Below, piece after piece: positions 27,553-35,168 of a DNA stretch of 64,000 nt. The position numbers were made by a program, and so were the translations under genes. Below the pieces are notes generated by a model, which was given only the letters and a program-made list of their open reading frames with translations, had not been told where the DNA came from and ran no database searches. The number at the start of each line of letters is the position of its first letter. Within the stretch, counting starts at the first letter, position 1. Origin of the DNA: CAYTLW01 sp964438735 (lineage in GTDB: Bacteria; Myxococcota_A; UBA9042); contig CAYTLW010000005.1 in the NCBI GenBank assembly GCA_964438735.1, positions 1-64,000 on the forward strand. The letters run 5' to 3'.

Positions 27553-30321
27553 ATGCTCAGCCCCCCACATCACCCACCCAGTCGGATATGGGCCGGCCTC
27601 GTTGGCGCGTTTGCGCTCGCGCTGGCAGTCGGCTGTTCCGATGCCGAGCAGACCGACAGCAGCGCGCCAGCGGACAAGGAAGACGCGGGCAGCATCATCG
27701 GCTTCGAGGTCGTCAGCGGCGTCGATTCCGGTGGCACAGTTGACGACGGCGAGGCCGCCGACGTCACGGTGGAAGAGGACGTAGGCGAAGACATCGGCAG
27801 CCCCGATCCCGGCACATTTGGCTGGCCCTGCGCCGAGAACGATGAGTGCGACTCCGACTTCTGCATCCCCACGCCGTCAGGCAAGGTCTGCACCAAGACC
27901 TGTACCAACAAGTGCCCCAAGAACTTCAAGTGCACCGTGGTCAACGTGGGCCAGGATCCGATCAGCCTCTGCGTGCCGCGATTTGCCAATCTCTGCGACC
28001 CCTGCAACAGCAACGAGGACTGCAACGCCAGCGGCGAGATCGACAACGTCTGCGTCAACCTGGGCACCGACGGCAGCTTCTGCGGCGCGGGATGTGGCGG
28101 CGCCAGCGGCGAATGTCCGCCCGGCTATGAATGTGCCGCAGTCATCGATCAGGCCAGCGGCAAGACGGTCAAGCAGTGCATGATCACCGCCTCGACCGGC
28201 GAATGCGCGTGCAGCCAGAAAGCCGTGCAGTTGGGCCTGTCGACCGCCTGCGAGAACAAGAACCTCAAGGGCTCCTGCGACGGCGTGCGAGTCTGCGGGC
28301 CCAAGGGATTGAGCGGCTGCCAGGCGCCGGTGCCCAAGGACGAGGAGTGCAACAAGATCGACGATGATTGTGACGGCAAGACCGACAACTTCGACATCAC
28401 GGCCGCCTGCAAGAGCGAACCCAACCAGTGGGGTTCCTGCCCCGGCACCCTGACCGCCTGCGTGGATGGCCAGCCCCAATGCGATGCCCTGGCGGCCAAG
28501 CAGGAGGTGGCCTGCAACCAGATCGACGACGACTGCGATGGCGACACCGACGAGGGCTCCTGCGATGACGGCAACAAGTGCACCAAGGGCGTCTGCACCG
28601 AGACCGGCGCCTGCAAATACGTGCCGCAGAATGGCGTGCCCTGCGACGACGGCAACACCTGCACCACCGCCGACAAGTGCAGCCAGGGCATGTGCCAGGG
28701 CGGCGCGCCGCTGGACTGCAATGACGGTGACGACTGCACCAAGGACAGCTGTGATCCGTTCACCGGCTGCGTGCACACGGGCCAGAGCGGCATCTGCCCC
28801 GACGACGGCAATCCCTGCACCCAGGACGTCTGCAAGGGCGATAAATGCGCCCATCCGCCTGTGGCCAAGGGGGTCGACTGCCTGGACGACGGCGACCCCT
28901 GCACCGTCGATGTCTGCGATTCCGGCGTCTGCACCCACCCGCCGGCGACCGACGGGGCCAGCTGCCTCGATGATGGCAATCCCTGCACCAGCGACGTCTG
29001 CAGCAAGGGGGTGTGCCTGCATCCCTCGGTGACCTTCACGGTGCCCTGCGCCGACGATGGCAACGCCTGCACCGCCGACATCTGCGACGGCGGCAAGTGC
29101 ACCCACCAGAAGCTGGGCAGCGACAAGAGCTGCCTGGACGATGGCGACCCCTGCACCCAGGACGTCTGCCTGCTGGGCAAGTGTTCACACCCGCCTGTGG
29201 CCAACAACACCGACTGCCTCGATGACGGCGAACCGTGTACCAACGACGTCTGCATCTCGGGCAAGTGCAGCCACCCGGCGCTGAACGAGCAGCCCTGCGC
29301 CGACGACGGCAACCCGTGCACCCAGGACAAGTGCTGGGGCGGCAAATGCACCCACCCCGGCGCCTCGGGCAAGGCCTGCGCCGACGACGGCAATCCCTGC
29401 ACCAACGACCTCTGCCAGGGCAGCAAGTGCGCCCACCCCTACAACAACAGCACCTGCAGCGATGGCGACCCCTGCACCACCATCGACAAGTGCAATCTGG
29501 GCAAGTGCAAGGGCTACAACATGCTGAACTGCAATGACAACGACGTCTGCACCTACGACAAATGCAACAAGGGGCAGGGCTGCGTACACACCGGCCAGTC
29601 GGGCCAGTTTTGCGACGACGGCAACGTCTGTACCAAGTCCGATAAGTGCGTCAGCGGCAAGTGCAAGGGCACCGGCGGCGTCAACTGCGATGATGGCAAC
29701 CCGTGTACCACCGACGGCTGCAACTCCAAGGGCGGCTGCACCCACAAGGCCAACAGCAAGACGTGCACCTCAGATGGCAACCCCTGCACCACGGACATCT
29801 GCAAATCGAAGTCGTGCAAGCACCTGGCCAACTCATCGGGCTCCTGCGGCGGCGATGGCAACCCCTGTACCAGCGGCAAGTGCAGCAATGGTCAGTGCAA
29901 GCAGGCCAATAACAACAACGTCTGCGACGACGGCAACGCCTGCACCTCCAATGACAAATGCGTCTCGGGCAAGTGCGTCGGCAAGGCCTTCAAGAACTGC
30001 AACGACGGCAACCCCTGCACCCAGGATTCGTGCAACAAGTTCGGCCAGTGCACCCACACCGGGTTGAACGGGGTGGGCTGTGGGGCCAAGTCCAGCGCCT
30101 GCCCCATCGGGGTCTGCCAGGGCAGCTCGTGCATCTCCAAGCCGGGCGTGACCTGCCAGGCCAAGTACTCGGCAGATCTCTGCTCGAGCGTGTCGGTGCC
30201 GGGCAAATGTGCCGGCAGCGGCAAGTGCGTGGCCAACAGCGCGCCGCCCGGCTACACCTGCCCGGGGTGCAATGGCATCTGTATCAAGTGCCTCATATTC
30301 CAATTCTGTTTGTCGTTCTAG
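27553..30321 (+). CDS. Giant Cys-rich repeat lipoprotein with MopE-type motifs
   Basis: This 922-residue lipoprotein (lipobox LAVGC, C28) has an Asp/Ala/Gly/Val-rich tether (about 30-90) and a Cys-rich domain. Two MopE-type motifs follow (CNKIDDDCDGKTD near 265, CNQIDDDCDGDTD near 319). Residues about 336-840 hold roughly nineteen tandem units of about 25 residues with the core DDGNPCT followed by DxC and GKC. Such repeats resemble those of Dictyostelium extracellular proteins and are common in Myxococcota. They should make a disulfide-bonded rod outside the cell. The end is abrupt (GICIKC then a hydrophobic tail), and the stop codon lies inside the left inverted repeat of the element at 30318. 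ATG 27553 has AGGTGA upstream. Confidence 0.85.
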   Translation: MLSPPHHPPSRIWAGLVGAFALALAVGCSDAEQTDSSAPADKEDAGSIIGFEVVSGVDSGGTVDDGEAADVTVEEDVGEDIGSPDPGTFGWPCAENDECDSDFCIPTPSGKVCTKTCTNKCPKNFKCTVVNVGQDPISLCVPRFANLCDPCNSNEDCNASGEIDNVCVNLGTDGSFCGAGCGGASGECPPGYECAAVIDQASGKTVKQCMITASTGECACSQKAVQLGLSTACENKNLKGSCDGVRVCGPKGLSGCQAPVPKDEECNKIDDDCDGKTDNFDITAACKSEPNQWGSCPGTLTACVDGQPQCDALAAKQEVACNQIDDDCDGDTDEGSCDDGNKCTKGVCTETGACKYVPQNGVPCDDGNTCTTADKCSQGMCQGGAPLDCNDGDDCTKDSCDPFTGCVHTGQSGICPDDGNPCTQDVCKGDKCAHPPVAKGVDCLDDGDPCTVDVCDSGVCTHPPATDGASCLDDGNPCTSDVCSKGVCLHPSVTFTVPCADDGNACTADICDGGKCTHQKLGSDKSCLDDGDPCTQDVCLLGKCSHPPVANNTDCLDDGEPCTNDVCISGKCSHPALNEQPCADDGNPCTQDKCWGGKCTHPGASGKACADDGNPCTNDLCQGSKCAHPYNNSTCSDGDPCTTIDKCNLGKCKGYNMLNCNDNDVCTYDKCNKGQGCVHTGQSGQFCDDGNVCTKSDKCVSGKCKGTGGVNCDDGNPCTTDGCNSKGGCTHKANSKTCTSDGNPCTTDICKSKSCKHLANSSGSCGGDGNPCTSGKCSNGQCKQANNNNVCDDGNACTSNDKCVSGKCVGKAFKNCNDGNPCTQDSCNKFGQCTHTGLNGVGCGAKSSACPIGVCQGSSCISKPGVTCQAKYSADLCSSVSVPGKCAGSGKCVANSAPPGYTCPGCNGICIKCLIFQFCLSF

Positions 30322-30334
30322 GAGCTTGATTCGC
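30318..30334 (+). repeat. Left 17-bp inverted repeat of the 171-bp element
   Basis: CTAGGAGCTTGATTCGC. It is an exact reverse complement of 30472-30488, and its TAG is the stop codon of the Cys-rich gene. Confidence 0.85.
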
Positions 30335-30350
30335 TACGGAGGTTTGGCCG

Positions 30351-30488
30351 ATGGACGTCGAGGTGCAAGGCATGTGTGTTCTGCAAGGCGCAGGACTGGC
30401 CGTAGTCAATTCAAGCTCTTGCGGGACGCGCAGGCCGCCGTCAGATCGGCGTTCAGCGGTCGGACCGGAGTGCGAATCAAGCTCCTAG
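30351..30488 (+). CDS. Possible 45-residue small ORF inside the inverted-repeat element
   Basis: ATG 30351 is preceded by GGAGG at 8-base spacing, one of the better ribosome sites in this region. The product (MDVEVQGMCVLQGAGL...) is unknown, and its last residues, CESSS, and stop TAG are encoded by the right inverted repeat. It may be chance; codon usage cannot be judged at this length. Confidence 0.25.
   Translation: MDVEVQGMCVLQGAGLAVVNSSSCGTRRPPSDRRSAVGPECESSS
30472..30488 (-). repeat. Right 17-bp inverted repeat of the 171-bp element
   Basis: GCGAATCAAGCTCCTAG, an exact reverse complement of 30318-30334. The gap between the arms is 137 bases, far too long for a terminator loop. Confidence 0.85.
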
Positions 30489-30517
30489 CGATTGCTGGCG
30501 GTTGACGAGTGGCGGCC

Positions 30518-31411
30518 ATGACAGGCAGCAACCGGTCCAGGGTGCCCGCGTTTGGCGTTGCGCTCGTGGCCATGTTGCTGGTGGGTTGTGGGCCGGGTGA
30601 GGTGCGTCCGCCGGTGGCGCCGACCGGATTGAGCTGTGCCACCGGTGAGCGGGTCGATGGCGGGCTGCTGGTGGCCGGTTCGGGCTCGATGCTGGCGCTG
30701 GGCCGGGCGCTGGTTCGGCGCTGGCAGGGGCAGGGCTCGGGGCGTCGGGCGCGGGTGCCCGAGAGCATCGGCACGTCGGGGGCGGTGCGGGCGCTGGCCG
30801 ATGGGGCCATCGATGTGGGCCTGGCGGCGAGACCGCTACGAGCAAAGGAGCGGCGTCACGGCCTGGTGCAGGTGCCGCTGGCGCGGGCGGCGGTGGCGTT
30901 TGCCGTGGCGTCCGGTGAGATTGCGGGCGACCTGTCGGTGGCACGGCTGGCGGCGCTGTATAGCGGCGAAGAGGTCCGCTGGTCCGATGGAACGCCGGTG
31001 CGGGTGCTGGTTCGGGAGCGTGGCGACAGCGGCATGGCCACCATCGCCGCGGCCTGGCCCGACCTGGCGGCGACCATGCGAGCGGCGGCGGAGAACGGGC
31101 GCGCCGAGGTGATGTTCACCGATCAGCAGATGCGCGATGCGTTGTTGAGCACCCCGGGGGCCATCGGGCCGGTCGACGCGGCGATGATCGCCCTGGAGGC
31201 GTCGCCCCTGGCGTTGCCTGCCATCGATGGCGTGTCCCCTACGCGGCAGCACCTGCAGGACGGCAGCTGGCCCCTGCAGCGCACGCTCTTCCTGCTGACA
31301 GCGATGCAACCACCGGAGCCGGCGGCCGGATTCGTCGAGTTGGCGCGCTCGGCCACGGTCAGCGACCTCTTCGAGTCCGTTGGCCTGATCCGTCCCGACG
31401 GGGCACGCTGA
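30518..31411 (+). CDS. PstS-like substrate-binding lipoprotein
   Basis: This 297-residue lipoprotein (lipobox MLLVGC, C24) has the fold pattern of phosphate-type periplasmic binding proteins: GSGSMLALGRAL, SIGTSGAVRALADGAIDVGLAARPL, and a hinge region LAALYSGEEVRWSDGTPVRVLVRERGDSG. No pstCAB transport genes are adjacent. Instead the next two genes encode a sensor kinase and a response regulator, so it may present a ligand to the kinase. ATG 30518 is used; a GTG at 30509 is in frame. Ligand identity is not readable. Confidence 0.75.
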   Translation: MTGSNRSRVPAFGVALVAMLLVGCGPGEVRPPVAPTGLSCATGERVDGGLLVAGSGSMLALGRALVRRWQGQGSGRRARVPESIGTSGAVRALADGAIDVGLAARPLRAKERRHGLVQVPLARAAVAFAVASGEIAGDLSVARLAALYSGEEVRWSDGTPVRVLVRERGDSGMATIAAAWPDLAATMRAAAENGRAEVMFTDQQMRDALLSTPGAIGPVDAAMIALEASPLALPAIDGVSPTRQHLQDGSWPLQRTLFLLTAMQPPEPAAGFVELARSATVSDLFESVGLIRPDGAR

Positions 31412-31412
31412 C

Positions 31413-32681
31413 ATGGCCGACCGCCCCCTGCCCACCGGCCTCACCGCGCGCCTGCGGCGGCTCTGCGTGCTCGCCGGCCTGGCCCTGGCCCTGCTGCCGC
31501 CGTTGCTCTACCACGCCATCAGCCGGGCGCAGATGGGCGAGGTGGCCAGCCACCGGGCGCACGTCCTGGCCCGCCCCATCGCGCGCCTGGCGGCCCAACA
31601 ACCCGAGCTGTGGCGCTACAACCTGGCCAAGGTGCTGCGGGCCACGGCCGGCCAGCGCGATGTGGCCGGACTCGGCGAGGTTCGGGTGACCGATTGCGCG
31701 GGTTCGGACCTGCTCACCGGCGCGGCGGAGCGCCTGGGCACCGGCGTGGCCGGCGGGCCGAGGCGCTGGGCGCCGGCGGTCGCATTCGGACGCATCGCGG
31801 CCTGGGTGGCGGTGCGCGTGGACGATAGTCGTCAGCGACGGAATCTGGCCTTCATCGCAGGCGGCTCCACCGTCATGGGATTGCTCCTGGCGATCTACCT
31901 CTACCTGCTGCCCATGCGCGCGGTGCGCAACCAGGCCGCCGAGCTCGAGCGCCTGCTCGGTCGCCTCGCGGGTGCCGAACGTCGCTTGAGCGAGGCCAAC
32001 ATCGAGTTGCAGGAGCGCGTCCAGGCCGCCATCGCCGAGACCCGGGCGCTGTCTGAGCGCGTCCTGTCGATCCAGGAGTCCGAGCGCCACCGCATCGCCG
32101 GTGATCTGCACGACGGCCTCGGCCAGCAATTGACGGCCTTGCGCCTGACCGTGGAGCGGGCGCAACGGGGCGAGTCCGATCGCCTGGACGACGCCCTGCG
32201 CCTCTGCGACGAGATCCTGACCGCCCTGCGCCACGTGGTCTACGACCTGCGCCCGCTGGAGCTGACCAGCGACCAGGTGGCGGACGTGTTGCGCGATACG
32301 GCCGAACGATTCGAGCTGCGGACCGGCATCGCCACCTCGTTCCGCCACGAGGGACCGCCGCTGCGCTCTCAGTCGCTGGCCACCGGGCTGCTTCGGGTCC
32401 TGCAGGAGGCGCTGACCAACGCCGCCCGGCACGGGCAGGCCAGCGAGGTGGGCGTGCGCCTGTTGGTAGACGATGAACGACTGGTCCTGGTGGTGCACGA
32501 CGATGGGCTCGGCTTCGAACCCGGGCTTGACCCTGCCGGTGTCGGGCTGCGCAGCATGCGCGAGCGGTTGGACTACCTGGGCGGTCGGTTGGTGATCAAC
32601 AGCGGGCCGGATCGCGGCACAACCTTGCGCGCCGAGGTGGCCGTGGGCAGCCACAGGGTGAAGGTGGAAGAGCAGTCATGA
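31413..32681 (+). CDS. NarL-type membrane sensor histidine kinase
   Basis: This 422-residue kinase has membrane helices at about 16-36 and 147-168 flanking a periplasmic domain of about 110 residues. A cytoplasmic coiled coil is followed by a HisKA_3 dimerisation domain with phospho-acceptor H233 in GDLHDGLGQQ. The ATPase domain has the N box EALTNAARHG, DDGLGF and GVGLRSMRERL. It starts 2 bases after the binding-protein gene stops and overlaps the regulator gene (ATGA), so all three are one operon. Confidence 0.93.
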   Translation: MADRPLPTGLTARLRRLCVLAGLALALLPPLLYHAISRAQMGEVASHRAHVLARPIARLAAQQPELWRYNLAKVLRATAGQRDVAGLGEVRVTDCAGSDLLTGAAERLGTGVAGGPRRWAPAVAFGRIAAWVAVRVDDSRQRRNLAFIAGGSTVMGLLLAIYLYLLPMRAVRNQAAELERLLGRLAGAERRLSEANIELQERVQAAIAETRALSERVLSIQESERHRIAGDLHDGLGQQLTALRLTVERAQRGESDRLDDALRLCDEILTALRHVVYDLRPLELTSDQVADVLRDTAERFELRTGIATSFRHEGPPLRSQSLATGLLRVLQEALTNAARHGQASEVGVRLLVDDERLVLVVHDDGLGFEPGLDPAGVGLRSMRERLDYLGGRLVINSGPDRGTTLRAEVAVGSHRVKVEEQS

Positions 32682-33316
32682 GCCACCCGTCGATTCGCGT
32701 CCTGCTGGTGGAAGATCACGCCATGGTGCGCGATGGCCTGGTGGCGTTGCTGTCGGGCACCGAGGACATCGAACCGGTGGGCGGCGCCGGCAGCAGCGCA
32801 GAGGCGCTGGCGATGACAGAAAGCCTGCAGCCGGATGTGGTGGTCCTGGACGTGGGCCTGCCGGACCTGGATGGCGTAGAGACCGCACGGCAGATCCGCG
32901 CTGCGGAGCCGCAACCCGGCGTGGTGATGCTCACGATGTATGACGATCCGGCCATGGTGGAGCGCGCCCTGCGTGCAGGCGCCCGCGGCTATGTGCTCAA
33001 GGGCAGGGCGATCGACAACCTCTGTTCGGCGATTCGCACCGTGGCGGCAGGTGGCACACACCTGGACGAAGCCGTCTCTGAAGCCGTCCTGGGCGGCTTG
33101 TTGCGCGGTCAGGGCGAACGCGATCCGCTCACCGATCGGGAGCGCGACATCCTGCGCGGCATCGCCGACGGCTTCACCAGCGCCGAGGTCGCCGAGCAGC
33201 TCGGGCTGAAGACCAAGACCGTGCAGAACTATCGCAGCCAGATCATGGACAAGCTGGGCATCCACACCACCGCCGGCCTGGTCCGCTACGCCCTGCGCTC
33301 AGGCCTCACCCGGTAG
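32678..33316 (+). CDS. NarL/FixJ-family response regulator
   Basis: This 212-residue regulator has a receiver domain with the acidic pair VEDH, phospho-acceptor D58 (VVLDVGLPDLDG) and the conserved lysine K108 (GYVLKG). A LuxR-type helix-turn-helix follows (LTDRERDILRGIADGFTSAEVAEQL, about 150-212). It is the cognate partner of the preceding kinase. Its last 18 bases overlap the 3' end of the convergent tgt gene, so the two transcripts would be complementary there. Confidence 0.94.
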   Translation: MSHPSIRVLLVEDHAMVRDGLVALLSGTEDIEPVGGAGSSAEALAMTESLQPDVVVLDVGLPDLDGVETARQIRAAEPQPGVVMLTMYDDPAMVERALRAGARGYVLKGRAIDNLCSAIRTVAAGGTHLDEAVSEAVLGGLLRGQGERDPLTDRERDILRGIADGFTSAEVAEQLGLKTKTVQNYRSQIMDKLGIHTTAGLVRYALRSGLTR

Positions 33317-34483
33317 GGTCTCTCCGGGCGCCTGCACAGCGTTCTGGGAGGCGGCGGCCTTCCAGCGCCCCGTCGCCATTCGCTCCAACAGCTGGCCCGA
33401 CCACACATCGTAGCGATCGGCCAGGATCGCCGCCCGGGCGGTGCGGCTCAGCCAGAGGTAGAAGTGCAGGTTGTGGATGGTCATCAAGCAGCCCCCCAGG
33501 GCCTCGCCGGCCATGAAGAGGTGGCGCAGATAGCTGCGGCTGAAGCGGGTGCACGTGGCGCAGTCGCAGTCGGGATCGATGGGGCGATCATCGGCGGTAA
33601 AGCGGCTGTTCTTGATGTTCAGGCCGCCATCGCGGGTCAGCAGCTTGCCGTGCCGGGCGTTGCGGCTTGGCAGCACGCAGTCGAACTGGTCCACGCCGCC
33701 GGCGATGCAGTGGAGCAGGTCCATGGGTTTGCCCACGCCCATCAGGTAGCGCGCCTTGTCGGTCGGCATGCGGGCCGCCGTGAACGCGCTGACCTCGACC
33801 ATGCGCTCGGTCGACTCGCCGACGCTGAGGCCGCCGATGGCGAAACCCTCGCAGGCGTCGCGGGCGCAGATCTCATCCACATGGCGGGCGCGCAATTCGG
33901 TGTTGGCGCCCCCCTGGATGATGCCGTACAGGGCCACGGCTTCGGGCCGTCTGCGGGCGGCGATGCAGCGATCGAGCCAGGCCGTGGTGCGCGCCATGGC
34001 GCGTTCGAGGTCGGCCGTGGGCGCCACCGCCTTGGGGCATTCGTCCAGGGCCATGGCGATGTCGCTGCCGAAGGCCTCCTGCAGGCGAATGGCCTCCTCG
34101 GCGTCCAGCTGGAAGCGCGTGCCGTCGATATGACTCTGGAATTGCACACCGGCGTCGCTGATCTTGCGCCAGCGGCTCAACGACAGCACCTGGAAGCCGC
34201 CCGAGTCGGTCAGGATCGGTCCCTGCCAGCCCATGAAGCGATGCAGCCCGCCGGCGTCGCGGATTCGCTCGGCACCCGGCCGCAGCATCAGGTGGTAGGT
34301 ATTGGACAGGATGATGCCAGCGCCCATCTCCTGCAGATCACGGGGTCGCACAGCGGCCTTGATCGCCGCCTGGGTGCCCACCGGCATGAACAGGGGCGTC
34401 TGCACCGTGCCGTGATCGGTCTCGATGGTCGCCGCGCGGGCGCCGCTGGCGGCGCAGATATGATCGAGGGTGAAGCGGTACAT
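33299..34483 (-). CDS. tgt: tRNA-guanine transglycosylase
   Basis: This 394-residue enzyme exchanges guanine 34 for a queuosine precursor in tRNAs with GUN anticodons. Visible are the DSGGFQVLSL active-site segment, the nucleophile region DQFDCVLPSRNARHG, and the zinc ligands in CDCATCTRFSRSYLRHLF with the downstream histidine. The start is ATG 34483; extension to 34588 would run into the nitroreductase gene. No other queuosine gene is in the window. Confidence 0.97.
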   Translation of the reverse strand: MYRFTLDHICAASGARAATIETDHGTVQTPLFMPVGTQAAIKAAVRPRDLQEMGAGIILSNTYHLMLRPGAERIRDAGGLHRFMGWQGPILTDSGGFQVLSLSRWRKISDAGVQFQSHIDGTRFQLDAEEAIRLQEAFGSDIAMALDECPKAVAPTADLERAMARTTAWLDRCIAARRRPEAVALYGIIQGGANTELRARHVDEICARDACEGFAIGGLSVGESTERMVEVSAFTAARMPTDKARYLMGVGKPMDLLHCIAGGVDQFDCVLPSRNARHGKLLTRDGGLNIKNSRFTADDRPIDPDCDCATCTRFSRSYLRHLFMAGEALGGCLMTIHNLHFYLWLSRTARAAILADRYDVWSGQLLERMATGRWKAAASQNAVQAPGETLPGEA

Positions 34484-34505
34484 GATCGCGATCCCGGCGT
34501 CGGGT

Positions 34506-35081
34506 TCAGAGCCAGCGGCTGAGCGATGCGGCGTCGTGGCTGCGTCGCGGCGGGACCTCTTGAACGGCGGTACCCAGGAAGATGACACCGACCTGGCCTT
34601 CGTCTTCGGGCTGCTGGAAGAACTCGCGTACCTCGGCGTGGGACATCACCTTGCCGGTGGACCACAGGCCGACCAGGTCGCGCGCGGTGGCGCCCAGCAG
34701 GATGTTCTGCACCGCGCACGCAGTCGCGGCATAGTCCTCCCGATCCACCACCGGCCGATCGGGTGTGCGCCGATAGCTGACCGCGATCACCGCGCCTGCC
34801 CCGGCCAGGCGGCGGGCCATCTTGCGCTTCTTGAAGGCCAGGCGCATGGCAGCGTCCTCGTCATCGCCCTTGCGCATCTGTTCGAATGCTCGCTCGACCG
34901 CCGCCAGCATGTCATCGAAGCGCGACTTCGGCACCACGGTGAAGCGCCAGGGCTCGGTCAGCCCGTGATTGGGCGCCCAGATGGCCAACTCCAGCAGTTC
35001 GCGCAGCGTCTGCTCGCTCACCGCTCCGCCGCCATAGAATTTGTGGGTGCGCCGCTGCCGGATGGCTTCTTCGAGCTGCAT
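34506..35081 (-). CDS. Nitroreductase-family flavoprotein
   Basis: This 191-residue FMN-dependent oxidoreductase begins with the family pattern IRQRRTHKFYGGGAVSEQTLRELLELAIWAPNHGLTEPWRF and ends with VGVIFLGTAVQEVP. It is closest in form to the small YdjA-like nitroreductases. GGAGG lies 6 bases before the ATG. It sits between the BatA-like gene and tgt on the same strand; the physiological substrate is unknown. Confidence 0.9.
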   Translation of the reverse strand: MQLEEAIRQRRTHKFYGGGAVSEQTLRELLELAIWAPNHGLTEPWRFTVVPKSRFDDMLAAVERAFEQMRKGDDEDAAMRLAFKKRKMARRLAGAGAVIAVSYRRTPDRPVVDREDYAATACAVQNILLGATARDLVGLWSTGKVMSHAEVREFFQQPEDEGQVGVIFLGTAVQEVPPRRSHDAASLSRWL

Positions 35082-35168
35082 GTTGGCCTCCCTGTCGCCC
35101 GGCGTGGGCGCGGGCGAAGTCTGGGCGGCGCAGGCCGGTGACGCAAGCTCGCAGACGGAACCGGCTGA

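Larger units (their letters stand above)
30318..30488. mobile_element. MITE-like element bounded by perfect 17-bp inverted repeats
   Basis: The 171-bp interval begins with CTAGGAGCTTGATTCGC and ends with its perfect reverse complement. If the target duplication is CTAG, the terminal repeats are 13 bp; if it is TA, they are 14 bp; both readings fit. The interior holds no transposase. An imperfect third copy of the repeat core (AATTCAAGCTC) lies near 30408. Small non-autonomous elements have this form, but a second genomic copy is needed to prove mobility. Confidence 0.45.

Noticed and set aside
28561..30060. Regular DNA repeats as a CRISPR array
   Set aside because: The repeats are in frame within a Cys-rich coding gene and the intervals are not unique spacers.
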